From the NCBI RefSeq assembly GCF_029960665.1, contig NZ_JASBRB010000012.1, positions 39,130 to 103,129 of the forward strand: DNA of 64,000 bases, in the 5' to 3' direction. The translations under genes and the position numbers were made by a program. Below are positions 8,009 to 16,841 of the stretch, in pieces. The notes below the pieces were generated by a model, which searched no databases, was not told the DNA's origin, and saw nothing but the letters and a program-made list of their open reading frames with translations. Positions within the stretch are counted from its first letter, which is position 1; each line of letters starts with the position of its first letter. Origin of the DNA: Pseudarthrobacter sp. AL07. GTDB taxonomy: Bacteria > Actinomycetota > Actinomycetes > Actinomycetales > Micrococcaceae.

Positions 8009-8742
8009 GAGGGGGTGCCTGATTCGATGTGGAGGTAAATATCTTCAAGCGATGCCTGGTCAGGGAACGCCTCCAGGGTGGCCGCGACGGAGTTCTGGTA
8101 GATCAGCCGTCCTGAGCTAAGGATCCCGATGCTGGTGCAGGTCTTGGTCACTTCTGCCAGAAGGTGGGTATTCATGAACACGGTCATTCCCACGGACTGG
8201 TTGAGGCCGATGATGATCTCCCGCAGTTTGGCCACACCCTGGGGGTCCAGTCCGGAGGTCGGTTCGTCCAGGAACAGAACCTTCGGTTCGTGCAGGATGG
8301 CCTGTGCGATCCCGGCGCGTTGACGCATCCCTTTGCTGAACGTGGACATCAGTTCCTGGCCGTGGCCGGTGAAGTCCACGGCAGCCAGTGCCGTCTCGAT
8401 GCGGGCGGCGGGATCCGGTACCCCGGAGAGCCGGGCGAAGAATGTCAGGTTCTCCGCCAGCGTGAGGTTGTCGTAGAACTGGACATTCTCCGGAAGGTAA
8501 CCGATCGACCGGCGCACCCGGTCAGCGCCGGTGCTGACGTCGTGGCCCGCTATCCGTGCCGTGCCGGATGAGGCAGGCAGCAGCGTGGTCAGGATATTCA
8601 CGGTTGTTGTCTTGCCCGCCCCGTTGTGTCCGAGCAGGCCGAAGATCTCGCCGCTGGGAACTTCGAGGCTCAGGGCCTCAAGGGCCTGTTTCGACCCGTA
8701 GGTCTTAGCCAGCGCACTGGTTTCAATTGCCATTTCCGTCAT
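8005..8742 (-). CDS. ABC transporter ATP-binding protein
   Basis: The 245-residue nucleotide-binding subunit has Walker A GHNGAGKTT, the Q-loop region YLPENVQFYDNLTL, signature FSKGMRQR, Walker B VLFLDEPTSGLDP and the H-loop NTHLL. It energises the two ABC-2 permeases encoded immediately downstream. ATG at 8742 is chosen because it follows a candidate -10 (TAAGTT, 8755-8750) by only 8 nt, implying a leaderless or nearly leaderless mRNA. ATG at 8733 is a possible alternative. It heads the four-gene exporter operon. Confidence 0.92.
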   Translation of the reverse strand: MTEMAIETSALAKTYGSKQALEALSLEVPSGEIFGLLGHNGAGKTTTVNILTTLLPASSGTARIAGHDVSTGADRVRRSIGYLPENVQFYDNLTLAENLTFFARLSGVPDPAARIETALAAVDFTGHGQELMSTFSKGMRQRAGIAQAILHEPKVLFLDEPTSGLDPQGVAKLREIIIGLNQSVGMTVFMNTHLLAEVTKTCTSIGILSSGRLIYQNSVAATLEAFPDQASLEDIYLHIESGTPS

Positions 8743-8749
8743 GCTTAGC

Positions 8750-8782
8750 AACTTATGCCGCTGCCGATAAGAGAACCCTGAG
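8750..8782 (-). promoter_or_regulatory. CTCAG-type response-regulator promoter of the ABC exporter operon
   Basis: The minus strand carries CTCAG (8782-8778), six nt, then the degenerate half-site CTTAT (8771-8767), eleven nt, then TAAGTT (8755-8750), a good actinobacterial -10. The ATPase ATG follows 8 nt after the -10. The 33-nt geometry is identical to the other five sites in the island. Confidence 0.55.
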
Positions 8783-8810
8783 GATGCGCCGAACCCTTCG
8801 GATTCCGGCA

Positions 8811-9723
8811 TCAGGGGTTCAGCCCAAGGGCGGGTGCGAGCCAGCCCACGGCCGGGGCCAGGGACTGCCGTGGAACCTCCCAGGAGTGTCCCAGCCCGGG
8901 CACCAGGGCCGTCTTGACGTCAAAGCCGGCTCTAGCTGCTGCGTCAGCGACCCGTGCCTGGTAGCCGGCGAACGTGCCGTCCTGCGCCCCGGCGGCGAGG
9001 TAGCTCCTGCTGTGGGTGTAGTGCCGGGTTGCCAGGTCGTTCAGGGGCGCGACCGCGTCGAAGGCGGCGGTGTCTGAGCCGAACGCCTGTGCGATGGTCG
9101 CGGCCCGGTTGGGGCCCAGTGCCGGTTCCGCTTCGCCGCTGACGTCGATTACTGAGGGGTAGATGTCGGAGTGCAGGGACGCCATTTGCACGGCGCAGGT
9201 CCCGCCAAAAGAGAAACCGCCGATCGCCCACCGTGCTGGGTCAGGATCAACTCTCAGGGTGGCTTTGATCCAGGCGGGGACATCGGTGGAGAGGTGCGTG
9301 CGGGCCTTGGCGATGCGCGAATCCAGGCACATGGTGTTGGCCGTGGCGGAGCCGTTGACATCGGGTATGACTACGACGGGTGCGAGTCCGTTGTGTGCTG
9401 CGGCGAAAGCATCCATGGCGGTTTTGACGCCGCTGGCGGTAACCCAGTCGACCGGCGAGCCGGGCTGACCGGCGATCAGGACCAGCACCGGCAGTGCCGG
9501 TCCTGTGTCTGCCTGGTACGCCGACGGGAGGTAGACGTAGGCGTTGCGGGCGGCGAAGCCGGACGCCGTACCCGGAATCTGCGCCGAGTTGATCGTCCCG
9601 GCCGCAGGGAGACCCGCCGGCTTCACCCATGAGCAGGAGGAGCAGTGCCGCCGCCGCTGCCGCGGACCCGACACTGACCGGAACGACCCCGGTGAGCAGA
9701 TCCAACCCGGAAAGAGTGTTCAT
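8811..9723 (-). pseudogene. Esterase-family alpha/beta hydrolase, N-terminally deleted and frameshifted
   Basis: The C-terminal ~265 residues are a clear esterase-D/mycolyltransferase-like hydrolase: nucleophile elbow IGGFSFGGTC, a candidate acidic residue in GAQDGTF, and GLGHSWEV with the catalytic His. The only plausible start, ATG 9723, opens a different frame (MNTLSGLDLLTGVVPVSVGS, one membrane helix) that must shift near 9605-9640 to enter the hydrolase. From memory, relatives have several N-terminal membrane helices before the hydrolase, so an internal deletion is likely as well. Either a pseudogene or an artefact of a missed base; the enzyme domain itself looks intact. Confidence 0.7.
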
Positions 9724-9804
9724 ACCGTAGTCCTTCGAACTGCCGGTGCTCCCGGACTCCGGGAGTTAATACCGGACGCTGGTGTTGTTGCCCAGGCGCA
9801 GGAA

Positions 9805-9833
9805 GACCCGCGAAGCGGGGTGCTTCGCGGGTC
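9805..9833. terminator. 12-bp GC-rich hairpin downstream of the exported-protein gene
   Basis: GACCCGCGAAGC (9805-9816) and GCTTCGCGGGTC (9822-9833) are perfect complements with a 5-nt loop. It sits 67 bp after the stop of the gene at 9900-10232 and 82 bp before the esterase start. It is a good candidate intrinsic terminator without a T-tract. Confidence 0.65.
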
Positions 9834-9899
9834 CCGGTACGCCGGCGGCGCTGTGCTGTCGGCCGGTCCTTTCCTCAAGGCCACCTGCGCGGGTCGGTG

Positions 9900-10232
9900 C
9901 TACGGGGAACCGGGTGCGTCCCCCGGATCGGTGTGGTCACCGGTCTGCTCAATGTTCGGACCGGTATCACCGGGCGCCTCCGGTGACTCTGCCGCTTCGG
10001 TGCCCTCGACGGCACCCGGGGCATCGGCCGTGTCGCCCGGGGTGAGGGTGTCGACGGCACCTGGTGTGTCAGCCGTATCGCCCGGGGTGGGCGTGTCCGC
10101 CGTGACGGATTGGGTGGTGGTCGGCGCCGGTGTTGCAGCGTTTGCGGCCCCAAGGCCCAGCCCGGCCATGCCGAGGACTCCTGCACTGACGATGACGATT
10201 TTGGTCTTGGTTTTCAGGTCTTTGACGTTCAT
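9900..10232 (-). CDS. Small exported Thr/Pro/Asp-rich repeat protein
   Basis: The 110-residue product begins with a Sec signal (MNVKDLKTKTKIVIVSAGVL, cleavage probably after ...GAANA, about residue 32). The mature part is acidic and of low complexity, with two imperfect copies of the unit TPGDTADxPGAV. It has no Cys and no catalytic motif. ATG 10232 follows a GAAAGGAG ribosome site. A candidate response-regulator promoter lies 68-100 nt upstream. It is probably a secreted or wall-associated small acidic protein; an acidic decoy for cationic peptides is one idea, not shown by the sequence. Confidence 0.7.
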   Translation of the reverse strand: MNVKDLKTKTKIVIVSAGVLGMAGLGLGAANAATPAPTTTQSVTADTPTPGDTADTPGAVDTLTPGDTADAPGAVEGTEAAESPEAPGDTGPNIEQTGDHTDPGDAPGSP

Positions 10233-10299
10233 GTCCGGCTCCTTTCGTGGCGGGCTCTTGGGTCCGCCGGTGCCTCCCGGTGCGGGTGGCGATGGTTCA

Positions 10300-10332
10300 A
10301 GTGTGGCCCGTGGCGCCTGAGAGGAGACTTAG
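10300..10332 (-). promoter_or_regulatory. CTCAG-type response-regulator promoter of the exported repeat protein
   Basis: The minus strand carries CTAAG (10332-10328), six nt, CTCAG (10321-10317), eleven nt, then CACACT (10305-10300). This reproduces the 33-nt geometry of the island's other sites. It points toward the exported-protein gene, not toward the kinase gene on the other side. Confidence 0.55.
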
Positions 10333-10409
10333 CGTGCTTGAGGTCCGGCTGAGACAGGACCCGGGGGAGGGGTTTGTTTTCTGCCCTGTGCCGGGCCCAT
10401 CCTTGGAAC

Positions 10410-11867
10410 ATGGATGCTGCTCAGGGTTTGGTGCGCCGGCGCGGTGCGCGTTGGGGTGTGCGCAAGCGCGCGACTGCGACTGCGGTGCTGGTCGTCGCGG
10501 CAGCACTGGCCGTGGGCGGGATCGTCCTGCTCGCCTTGCTCCAGAGCTCCCTCGTGGCGTCAACGGAAACGACGGCGCGGCAGCAAAGCTTCGACGTCAT
10601 CGCACAGATCTCCGGACAGGACGTCGCCGAGGCCGGCCAATACATTGCCTCGACCGCCCATACCGGTCAATACGTGCAAATTCTCGCACCGGGAGGTTCA
10701 GTATTTGCCTCATCGATACCTGCAGCTGCCGCGGCCCCATTGACGTCCCTTCGCCCCGGGGCCGGACAGACCCTGACCCAGGACGTGACCGGACTGGACA
10801 GCCTCCATGACAACGACGATTTCCTGATCGTGGCGACCGGCGTCGATGTCGGGGGCCGGCTCTACACGGTGGTCGTCGCCGCGACCGTCCAGGTCCAGGC
10901 TGACACCGTTTCCACGGTGGCCTGGTTCATCCTCGGGGCCACCCCGCTGCTGCTGGTGGTCGTCGGTATTTCCGTCTGGGTCCTGGTCGGGCGGTCACTG
11001 CGGCAAGTGGAACTGATCCGTGGCCAGGTCGCAGGGATCAGCGCACGGAGCCTGGACGGGCGCGTGGACGTTCCGTCCACCGCCGATGAGATCCAGTCCC
11101 TGGCCGAGACGATGAACATGATGCTGGGCAGGCTGCAGGCCTCAGACCAGGAACAACGCCGCTTCGTCTCGGACGCCAGCCACGAACTGCGAAGCCCGCT
11201 TGCGACACTCAGCGCCGGAGTGGAGATCGCCGCCGCTGACGCTTCCGGCGCGACCTGGGAACAGATGAAAACCGTTTTAGCGGGGGAAACAGCCCGGATG
11301 CGTTACCTGGTCGAGGATTTGCTGACCCTGGCCAAAACCAACGACGGCGGTCTCCGGCTCGAGAGCACGGACGTGGATCTGGATGATGTCCTGAACGAGG
11401 AGATCCGCCGGCTGCGTTCCACCAGCACCCGCGTTATCGAGGTCAGCCTCGAGCCCGTCAGGGTATCCGGGGACCCGCGGCGTCTGGGCCAGGTCGTGCG
11501 CAACGTCCTGGACAACGCAGACCGGCACGCCGCATCCCGGATCAGCATTCGGCTGCGCAACACCACTGACGGGGCGCTCATTAGCATCGACAACGATGGA
11601 TTGCCGGTGCCGGCGGCGGAACGGGAGCGAATTTTCGAACGTTTTGTCCGGCTGGATCAAAGCCGGTCCCGTGAAAGCGGCGGGAGCGGTCTGGGCCTGG
11701 CTATCGCGGCCGGAATTATGGCAGCTCACCACGGCTGGATCCGCACCGGTGAAACCCCCGGCGGGGGTTGCCGATTCGAGCTGGGCTTTCCTCCGGCTCC
11801 CGCCACCGCCCGCCAACCAGAGGGGCCGGACCTGGCAGTGGACCCGCGGCTCGCCGAAGCGCCATGA
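10410..11867 (+). CDS. Sensor histidine kinase of the envelope island
   Basis: This is a 485-residue class-I histidine kinase: an N-terminal helix (about residues 20-42), a ~125-residue extracytoplasmic sensor region, a second helix (about 165-188), a HAMP linker, a HisKA domain with phospho-acceptor motif SDASHELRSPL, and a HATPase_c domain with N-box NVLDNADRHA and G-boxes ESGGSGLGLAIA. ATG 10410 is the likeliest start; a TTG at 10374 is possible. Its expected partner, the OmpR-type regulator, is encoded 0.5 kb away on the opposite strand facing it, with a small exported protein gene between. No CTCAG site reads toward this gene. Confidence 0.93.
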   Translation: MDAAQGLVRRRGARWGVRKRATATAVLVVAAALAVGGIVLLALLQSSLVASTETTARQQSFDVIAQISGQDVAEAGQYIASTAHTGQYVQILAPGGSVFASSIPAAAAAPLTSLRPGAGQTLTQDVTGLDSLHDNDDFLIVATGVDVGGRLYTVVVAATVQVQADTVSTVAWFILGATPLLLVVVGISVWVLVGRSLRQVELIRGQVAGISARSLDGRVDVPSTADEIQSLAETMNMMLGRLQASDQEQRRFVSDASHELRSPLATLSAGVEIAAADASGATWEQMKTVLAGETARMRYLVEDLLTLAKTNDGGLRLESTDVDLDDVLNEEIRRLRSTSTRVIEVSLEPVRVSGDPRRLGQVVRNVLDNADRHAASRISIRLRNTTDGALISIDNDGLPVPAAERERIFERFVRLDQSRSRESGGSGLGLAIAAGIMAAHHGWIRTGETPGGGCRFELGFPPAPATARQPEGPDLAVDPRLAEAP

Positions 11868-11963
11868 AGGCCTGCGACGGCTTTGAAAGGTTTCGAAAGC
11901 CCGGGCACGGGCCAGTTGCGGCTTCATCGGGTTATGTGGGAGCGGCCTTGGAGCGCAGGACGT

Positions 11964-11996
11964 CACAGCGGTTCCTCAGTTCCAGTGCGGAAGTGT
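11964..11996 (+). promoter_or_regulatory. CTCAG-type response-regulator promoter of the 96-residue exported protein
   Basis: CACAG (11964-11968), six nt, CTCAG (11975-11979), eleven nt, AAGTGT (11991-11996). The geometry equals the other sites. The ATG at 12004 lies only 7 nt after the -10-like hexamer, so the transcript would be leaderless. It lies just past the kinase stop codon. Confidence 0.5.
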
Positions 11997-12003
11997 TCTC
12001 CCT

Positions 12004-12294
12004 ATGAACCTTCGCAGCGCAACCAGCACCGCATTGGCGATCATCGTCGCGCTGACCCTCGGCATGGGTTCGGCTTCCGCCGCGGAACACGGTAAAACGA
12101 CGGGAACTGCCGCCAGCGCCGCCCGGGCCGCAAGTCCGGACGCGGCGGACCGAGGTCAGGGCGGCCCGGATATGGTTATCCTCACCGGGTACCCCCAAGA
12201 AGTCCACACTGACGAGCGGATGATCGAAGAGGAACTCGAATTCGGGGAAGCCGCCCTGCACACGCTATGGAGGTTCCACACCGGCAGCGCTTAG
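12004..12294 (+). CDS. Small exported protein between kinase and regulator genes
   Basis: The gene encodes 96 residues with a Sec signal peptide (SALIIVAL-like hydrophobic core, probable cleavage after ASA near residue 27). The mature part has an Ala-rich segment and a conserved-looking acidic helix, DERMIEEELEFGEAALHTL, near the C-terminus. No family is recognised. It sits between the convergent kinase and regulator genes, behind its own candidate regulator-type promoter with a leaderless start. Its place suggests a role in sensing or feedback for the kinase, but that is inference. Confidence 0.6.
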   Translation: MNLRSATSTALAIIVALTLGMGSASAAEHGKTTGTAASAARAASPDAADRGQGGPDMVILTGYPQEVHTDERMIEEELEFGEAALHTLWRFHTGSA

Positions 12295-12374
12295 AGTCCC
12301 GGCCGGCCAGGCCCGCCCCCACCACGCGCCGCTCGTTGCATCGGAGCAGGAGAGCCGGGCGCGGACATCACTTT

Positions 12375-13058
12375 TTATCCGGTTGGCCGGTCAGCGGTCA
12401 GCATGTATCCCATTCCCCGGACGGTGGTCAGGGTCTGCAGACCGAAGGGGCTATCGATCTTGCGCCGCAGATACCCGATGTAAACTTCCACGACGTTGTC
12501 GCCGCCTTCGAACGCCGGGTCCCAGACGTTGTCGAGAATCTGGGATTTCGACACGACCTGGTCATGGCTGCGCATCAGGTAGTGCAGTAGGCCATACTCC
12601 CGGGCTGTCAATTCAATGAGGGAATCGCCCCGGCGGACGTTGCGGCTGCCGGGGTTCAGTGACAGCGTCCCCAGGGTCAGGGTGACGGGCCGTTCCGGGG
12701 CGCCACGGCGGATCAGGGCGCGGATCCTGGCGACGAGCACGAGGAAACTGAAGGGTTTTGTCAGGTAGTCATCGGCTCCCAGATCGAAGGCGTCCGTCTG
12801 GTCGTATTCCCCGTCCTTTGCCGTGAGCATCAGAACAGGGGTCCAGATCAGCCGCTCCCGGAGTTCCTTGAGAACGTCGTACCCGTTTTTGAGCGGAAGC
12901 ATCAGATCAAGCAGGATCACGTCGTACGGGTTCTCCGTAGCAGCCCACAGGCCGCTGACCCCGTCATGGGTAATGTCGACCACGAAGCCCTCATTAGTGA
13001 GTCCGCGCCGGACCGTCTCGGCCAGCATTTTTTCGTCCTCGACCAGCAGCACCCGCAT
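12375..13058 (-). CDS. OmpR-family response regulator of the envelope island
   Basis: This 227-residue regulator has an N-terminal receiver domain (acidic pocket VEDE, phospho-acceptor Asp in VILLDLMLP, switch Thr in MLTAKD, Lys in TKPF) and a C-terminal winged-helix DNA-binding domain (LTAREYGLLHYLM, VVEVYIGYLRRKID, RGMGYML). ATG 13058 follows a GGGGG-rich ribosome site. It is the natural partner of the kinase encoded at 10410-11867. A CTCAG-type site with a GATACT -10 lies directly upstream, so autoregulation is likely. Confidence 0.95.
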   Translation of the reverse strand: MRVLLVEDEKMLAETVRRGLTNEGFVVDITHDGVSGLWAATENPYDVILLDLMLPLKNGYDVLKELRERLIWTPVLMLTAKDGEYDQTDAFDLGADDYLTKPFSFLVLVARIRALIRRGAPERPVTLTLGTLSLNPGSRNVRRGDSLIELTAREYGLLHYLMRSHDQVVSKSQILDNVWDPAFEGGDNVVEVYIGYLRRKIDSPFGLQTLTTVRGMGYMLTADRPTG

Positions 13059-13085
13059 GCCCGGCCCCCTTTCGTTGGTACTTGC

Positions 13086-13118
13086 AGTATCCCGGACGCC
13101 CGTTGAGCGGAACCTGAG
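13086..13118 (-). promoter_or_regulatory. CTCAG-type promoter upstream of the response regulator (autoregulation)
   Basis: The minus strand reads CTCAG (13118-13114), six nt, CTCAA (13107-13103), eleven nt, GATACT (13091-13086). The hexamer is the best -10 match of the set together with that of the ABC operon. The regulator ATG follows after a ~20-nt leader containing a ribosome site. Confidence 0.65.
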
Positions 13119-13134
13119 CAGCGGCGGAGCGGCT

Positions 13135-13167
13135 CTCAGTTTTTTCTCAGGGCGGGTGCCCCAAGCT
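13135..13167 (+). promoter_or_regulatory. CTCAG-type promoter upstream of the PAP2-mprF genes
   Basis: CTCAG (13135-13139), a run of six T, CTCAG (13146-13150), eleven nt, CAAGCT (13162-13167). It is divergent from, and 16 bp away from, the regulator's own site, so both may be bound together. The PAP2 ATG follows 45 nt after the hexamer. Confidence 0.6.
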
Positions 13168-13212
13168 GGTGGCACCCCGGCGCATCAGCGCTCATACTGT
13201 CAGGACTGCACC

Positions 13213-13935
13213 ATGGATTCCTCCCCCGCCCGCCGGACCACGATCTTCCCGGGGCTGCGGTCCTGGTGGTGGGTCACCGTGGCCGCGTCATTGTTCGCCA
13301 CCACGGCCGCGGCGGGGATGGCGGCGAAGTCCTTCGGACCACTGGCCCCGGAGCTGGGCCTGGACATCTCCCTGAGTCATGGGAGGAACAGTGCGTTGAT
13401 TGCGGCCAGTGAGGCCATTCATTACGGTCTTGGACCGGCCGGTGCCCTGGCGCTGGTGATGATGATCTGCGGGTACCTGCTCTGGTCCCGCCGTCGCCCG
13501 GTTCAGGCGCTGGCGTTCGGCTCCGTTGTTGCTGTCGGGTGGCTGGCCTCAACGGCCGGCAAAATCCTGGTCAGCCGCTCCCGGCCGCCTGCCGACGCGA
13601 CCGGAGCGCTGATCGCTGAAACGGGCAACAACAGCTTCCCTTCCGGGCACACGGCCTTCGCAGTCGCCCTGGCGCTGGCGGCCGTGCTGGTCCTAGCCCA
13701 CGGCACCGGGCAGCGCCTGACGGTTCTGGCCGCAGGCTCACTTTTCGTCGCGATAGTGGCGTTCTCCCGGATGTACCTCGGTGTGCATTACCTTAGCGAT
13801 GTAATCGGGTCTGTCCTGATCAGCAGCGCGGCGATCCTGGCATGGCTGCCGGTATGGAATACTCTCGTAGCGCCGCGGATCTCCGGCATTGGCCTGATCC
13901 GCGGGTTCGAGGCAAGAACGCTGGGGCGGCAATGA
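13213..13935 (+). CDS. PAP2-superfamily membrane phosphatase
   Basis: This 240-residue membrane protein has six predicted helices and the three PAP2 motifs: KxxxxxxRP as KILVSRSRP, SGH as FPSGHTAF, and RxxxxxHxxxD as SRMYLGVHYLSD. Such enzymes dephosphorylate lipid pyrophosphates or phosphatidic-acid-type lipids on the outer membrane face, for example undecaprenyl pyrophosphate. ATG 13213 lies just after a candidate regulator-controlled promoter. mprF follows 76 bp downstream on the same strand, so the two probably form one operon concerned with envelope lipids. Confidence 0.9.
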   Translation: MDSSPARRTTIFPGLRSWWWVTVAASLFATTAAAGMAAKSFGPLAPELGLDISLSHGRNSALIAASEAIHYGLGPAGALALVMMICGYLLWSRRRPVQALAFGSVVAVGWLASTAGKILVSRSRPPADATGALIAETGNNSFPSGHTAFAVALALAAVLVLAHGTGQRLTVLAAGSLFVAIVAFSRMYLGVHYLSDVIGSVLISSAAILAWLPVWNTLVAPRISGIGLIRGFEARTLGRQ

Positions 13936-14011
13936 CCCCACAGGACCAGCAACCCTGCAGGATATCCCCGATGAATTTCCGCTCCCTCCGCATCTGCTGA
14001 AAGGAATTCCC

Positions 14012-16764
14012 GTGGCAGCGCCACCGCTGGATTCTGGACCCGTTGCCCGCCAAGGGCGTTGGCTGTCCCGGATCGGAAATCTCCGCCGAGCCCCGGTCAC
14101 AGTAGGTTTTGTCCTGGCCTTTTGGGCCGCCGGCGCACTGTCCTCCACCCTCATCACCGGCCCGGCCGGCACCCTGCGTCCCAACGTAGCGGCGACAGCG
14201 CATTCTTTTCCCGGTCACTGGTGGGCGTTGCTGACCTCCGGGGTGTGGGCGCAAAACCTGGCCGGGTACCTGCTGGGCAGCGCCGTTGTGCTCGTGGTCG
14301 GGCTGGCCCTGGAATCCCGGATGGGGAGCCTAAGATTCGCCACGGCGGCCCTTGGCTCTCAAATCCTCGGAATTTCTGCCGCTCTCGGGTTCCTCACGGT
14401 TGCACAGCAGGTCATGGGGACCTGGACCCAGGAAATGAGCGGGCACATCTTCCTGGGCCCCAGTGCGCTCATGACCGGGGCCATCATGGCGGGGTCAGCA
14501 GTGATGCCGACGCTGTGGCGGCGGCGGGTCCGCCTGGTCGTCTTCGCCCTGCTGGTACTCCTGGCCCTCTATAGCGGCGGGTTCGCCGACCTGGTCCGCC
14601 TCGGTGCCGCAGGGGCCGGGGCCCTTCTGGGCCCGGTCCTGCACGGCAGGGGGCCCCGGTTCGTCCGCCCTGTCAGCTCCCGACATGAAGGCCGGGTCCT
14701 GATCGCGCTCCTTGTCGCCGTATCGGCCATCGGGCCCGTCGTCGCTGGCCTGACGCCACACGCCGCGGGACCGTTATCGGTGCTGCGTTTCCTATTCACC
14801 AACATTCAGCCCGTGGACCCGGCGATACTCCAATCCCTGTGCGCCGACCCGGGACAAGCGAAGGAATGCGCCGGCGCGCAACTGCAACTGCGCGCCGGCG
14901 CCGGCGGGATCTTCATGGCGATCCTCCCGTCATTTCTCTTAGTGCTGCTCGCAGACGGTCTACGCCGTGGACGCCGCTTCGCCTGGGCCGCCGCCGTGCT
15001 GATCCAGCTGGGTTTGTCCGTGCTGGCCGGAATAACTATTGCCGGAGTCCTGTATCCGGCGGCACCGGGGGCTGCGGCGCCCGAAGGGATCGGCGCCATC
15101 GAAACTGCCGGGTACACGCACCCGCTGGCCCTGGTGCTGCCGCTACTGCTGCCCGCGGTGCTGACCATCGTGTTGCTGATCTCCCGTGGCCTCTTCCCGG
15201 TCGCAGCCCCGGCGGGGACCTACCGACAGCTCGCGGCCCGGACCGGAGCCGCCGCAGCTGTCCTCAGTGCCATCTATCTGGCCGCCGGTACTGTCCTGGC
15301 CGACGGCTTTACGCCCGGGCCGGGACCGGGAGAACTGCTGGCAGACATTCCCGACAGGTTCCTACCACTGGGTTACATGCTGGATGCGTCCCCGGCGTTC
15401 TTCCCGCAAAGCACCCTCGCGGTTCTGCTCTACGAGGGCATCGGCGTCACCTTCTGGACCGTCACAGCCGTCCTGGTCCTGAAAACCTTCCTGCGCCCGG
15501 CCCCGACCCAACACAATGCCGGCACCGGCCGCGCCCGGGAAATACTGAAAACCCAACAAGGCAGCACCCTGTCCTGGATGACAACCTGGCCCGGGAACAC
15601 CTACTGGTTCTCCTCGACCGGTGAAAGCTTCATCGCCTACCGCGTCATCGCCGGGATCGCCCTGACACTCGGAGTCCCGGTCGGACCCCGGCCCCAGACT
15701 AAAGCCGCGTTCGCGGAGTTCACCAGGTTCTGCACCAAGCAAGGCTGGACGCCGTGCTATTACTCCGTGCCCCAGGAACTACGCGACCACGCCGCGTCCC
15801 TCGGCTGGGACTCAGTCCAGGTTGCCCAGGAAACGATCCTGGAACTGGATGCGGTGTCCTTCCGGGGAAAAAAATTCCAGGACATCCGCACGGCCATGAA
15901 CAACGCGGCCAAAGCCGGCATCAGCGCCGAATGGACCACCTACGCGACCGCGCCCTTCTCCGTACTGGCCCAAATCCAGGAAATCTCCGAAGAATGGGTG
16001 GCCGACAAAAAGATGCCCGAAATGGGATTCACCCTCGGCGGCCTCGACGAACTCAACGACCCCGACGTCCGCCTGCTGCTCGCCATCGACAGCACCCACA
16101 CGGTCCACGCGGTCGCCTCCTGGCTGCCCGTCTATAACAACGGCACCATCGAAGGCTGGACCCTGGACTTCATGCGGCGCCGCCGCACCGGATTCCGTGC
16201 CGGCATCGAATTCCTCATCGCCTCCGCCGCACTCAGCCTCAAAGACCAGGGATACAGATTCATCAGCCTCTCCGGGCCCCCCTGGCCAGGCTGAACGCGG
16301 ATGCACCGCCCACACCTACACCAGCCGGGCCGCAGACCTCCGGAAGCCTCGACCGGCTGCTCAGCTGGCTCGGCGCAACCCTGGAACCCATCTACGGATT
16401 CAGGTCCCTCCTGGCATTCAAAGCAAAATTCCAGCCACACTACGAACCCCTCTACATGATCTACCCCGACGCCGCGGCGCTGCCGGCCATAGCCAACGCC
16501 ATCACCCGGGCCTACCTCCCCACCATCAACCTCGGTGAAAGCCTGACACTGGCCCGACGCATACTCCGCCGGCCCACACGCTCCCGCCCCACCGGACGGC
16601 GTCCCACAACACCGGACCGCCCCGGCGCACACGACCGCGTCCCGGCGATGAACCTCCCGGCGCCAACGCCCCCGGCAGGGAGCCGCTCCGGCCAGCATCC
16701 GGGTCACATACCATACCGTCAGCCGCCATCCCGGGCCGGAACACCGGGGAAGAATCAGGAATGA
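14012..16764 (+). pseudogene. mprF: MprF-like lysylphosphatidylglycerol synthase/flippase, frameshifted near the C-terminus
   Basis: GTG 14012 (ribosome site AAAGGA) opens 760 residues. The N-terminal half has about a dozen membrane helices, the first part resembling a rhomboid-like fold (GHIFLGPSALMTGAI). A DUF2156 aminoacyl-transferase domain follows (about residue 515 on; STLSWMTTWPGNTYWFSSTG, SLGWDSVQVAQETI). The frame ends in ISLSGPPWPG-stop at 16294, but one base forward the expected C-terminus continues (APLARLNAD, EPIYGFRSLLAFKAKF, EPLYMIYPD) to a stop at 16764. The shift lies in a GGGCCCCCC run near 16274-16282, so a missing G explains it. Such enzymes add lysine or alanine to phosphatidylglycerol and lower surface charge. 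Mutation, slippage or sequence error are all possible. Confidence 0.85.
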
Positions 16765-16841
16765 GGAATCGAAACCCCCGGATGCCTGCACCTAAAAACA
16801 CGGCGGCCGCAAGACGGGACAGAGAAAGGACGGACACGGCC

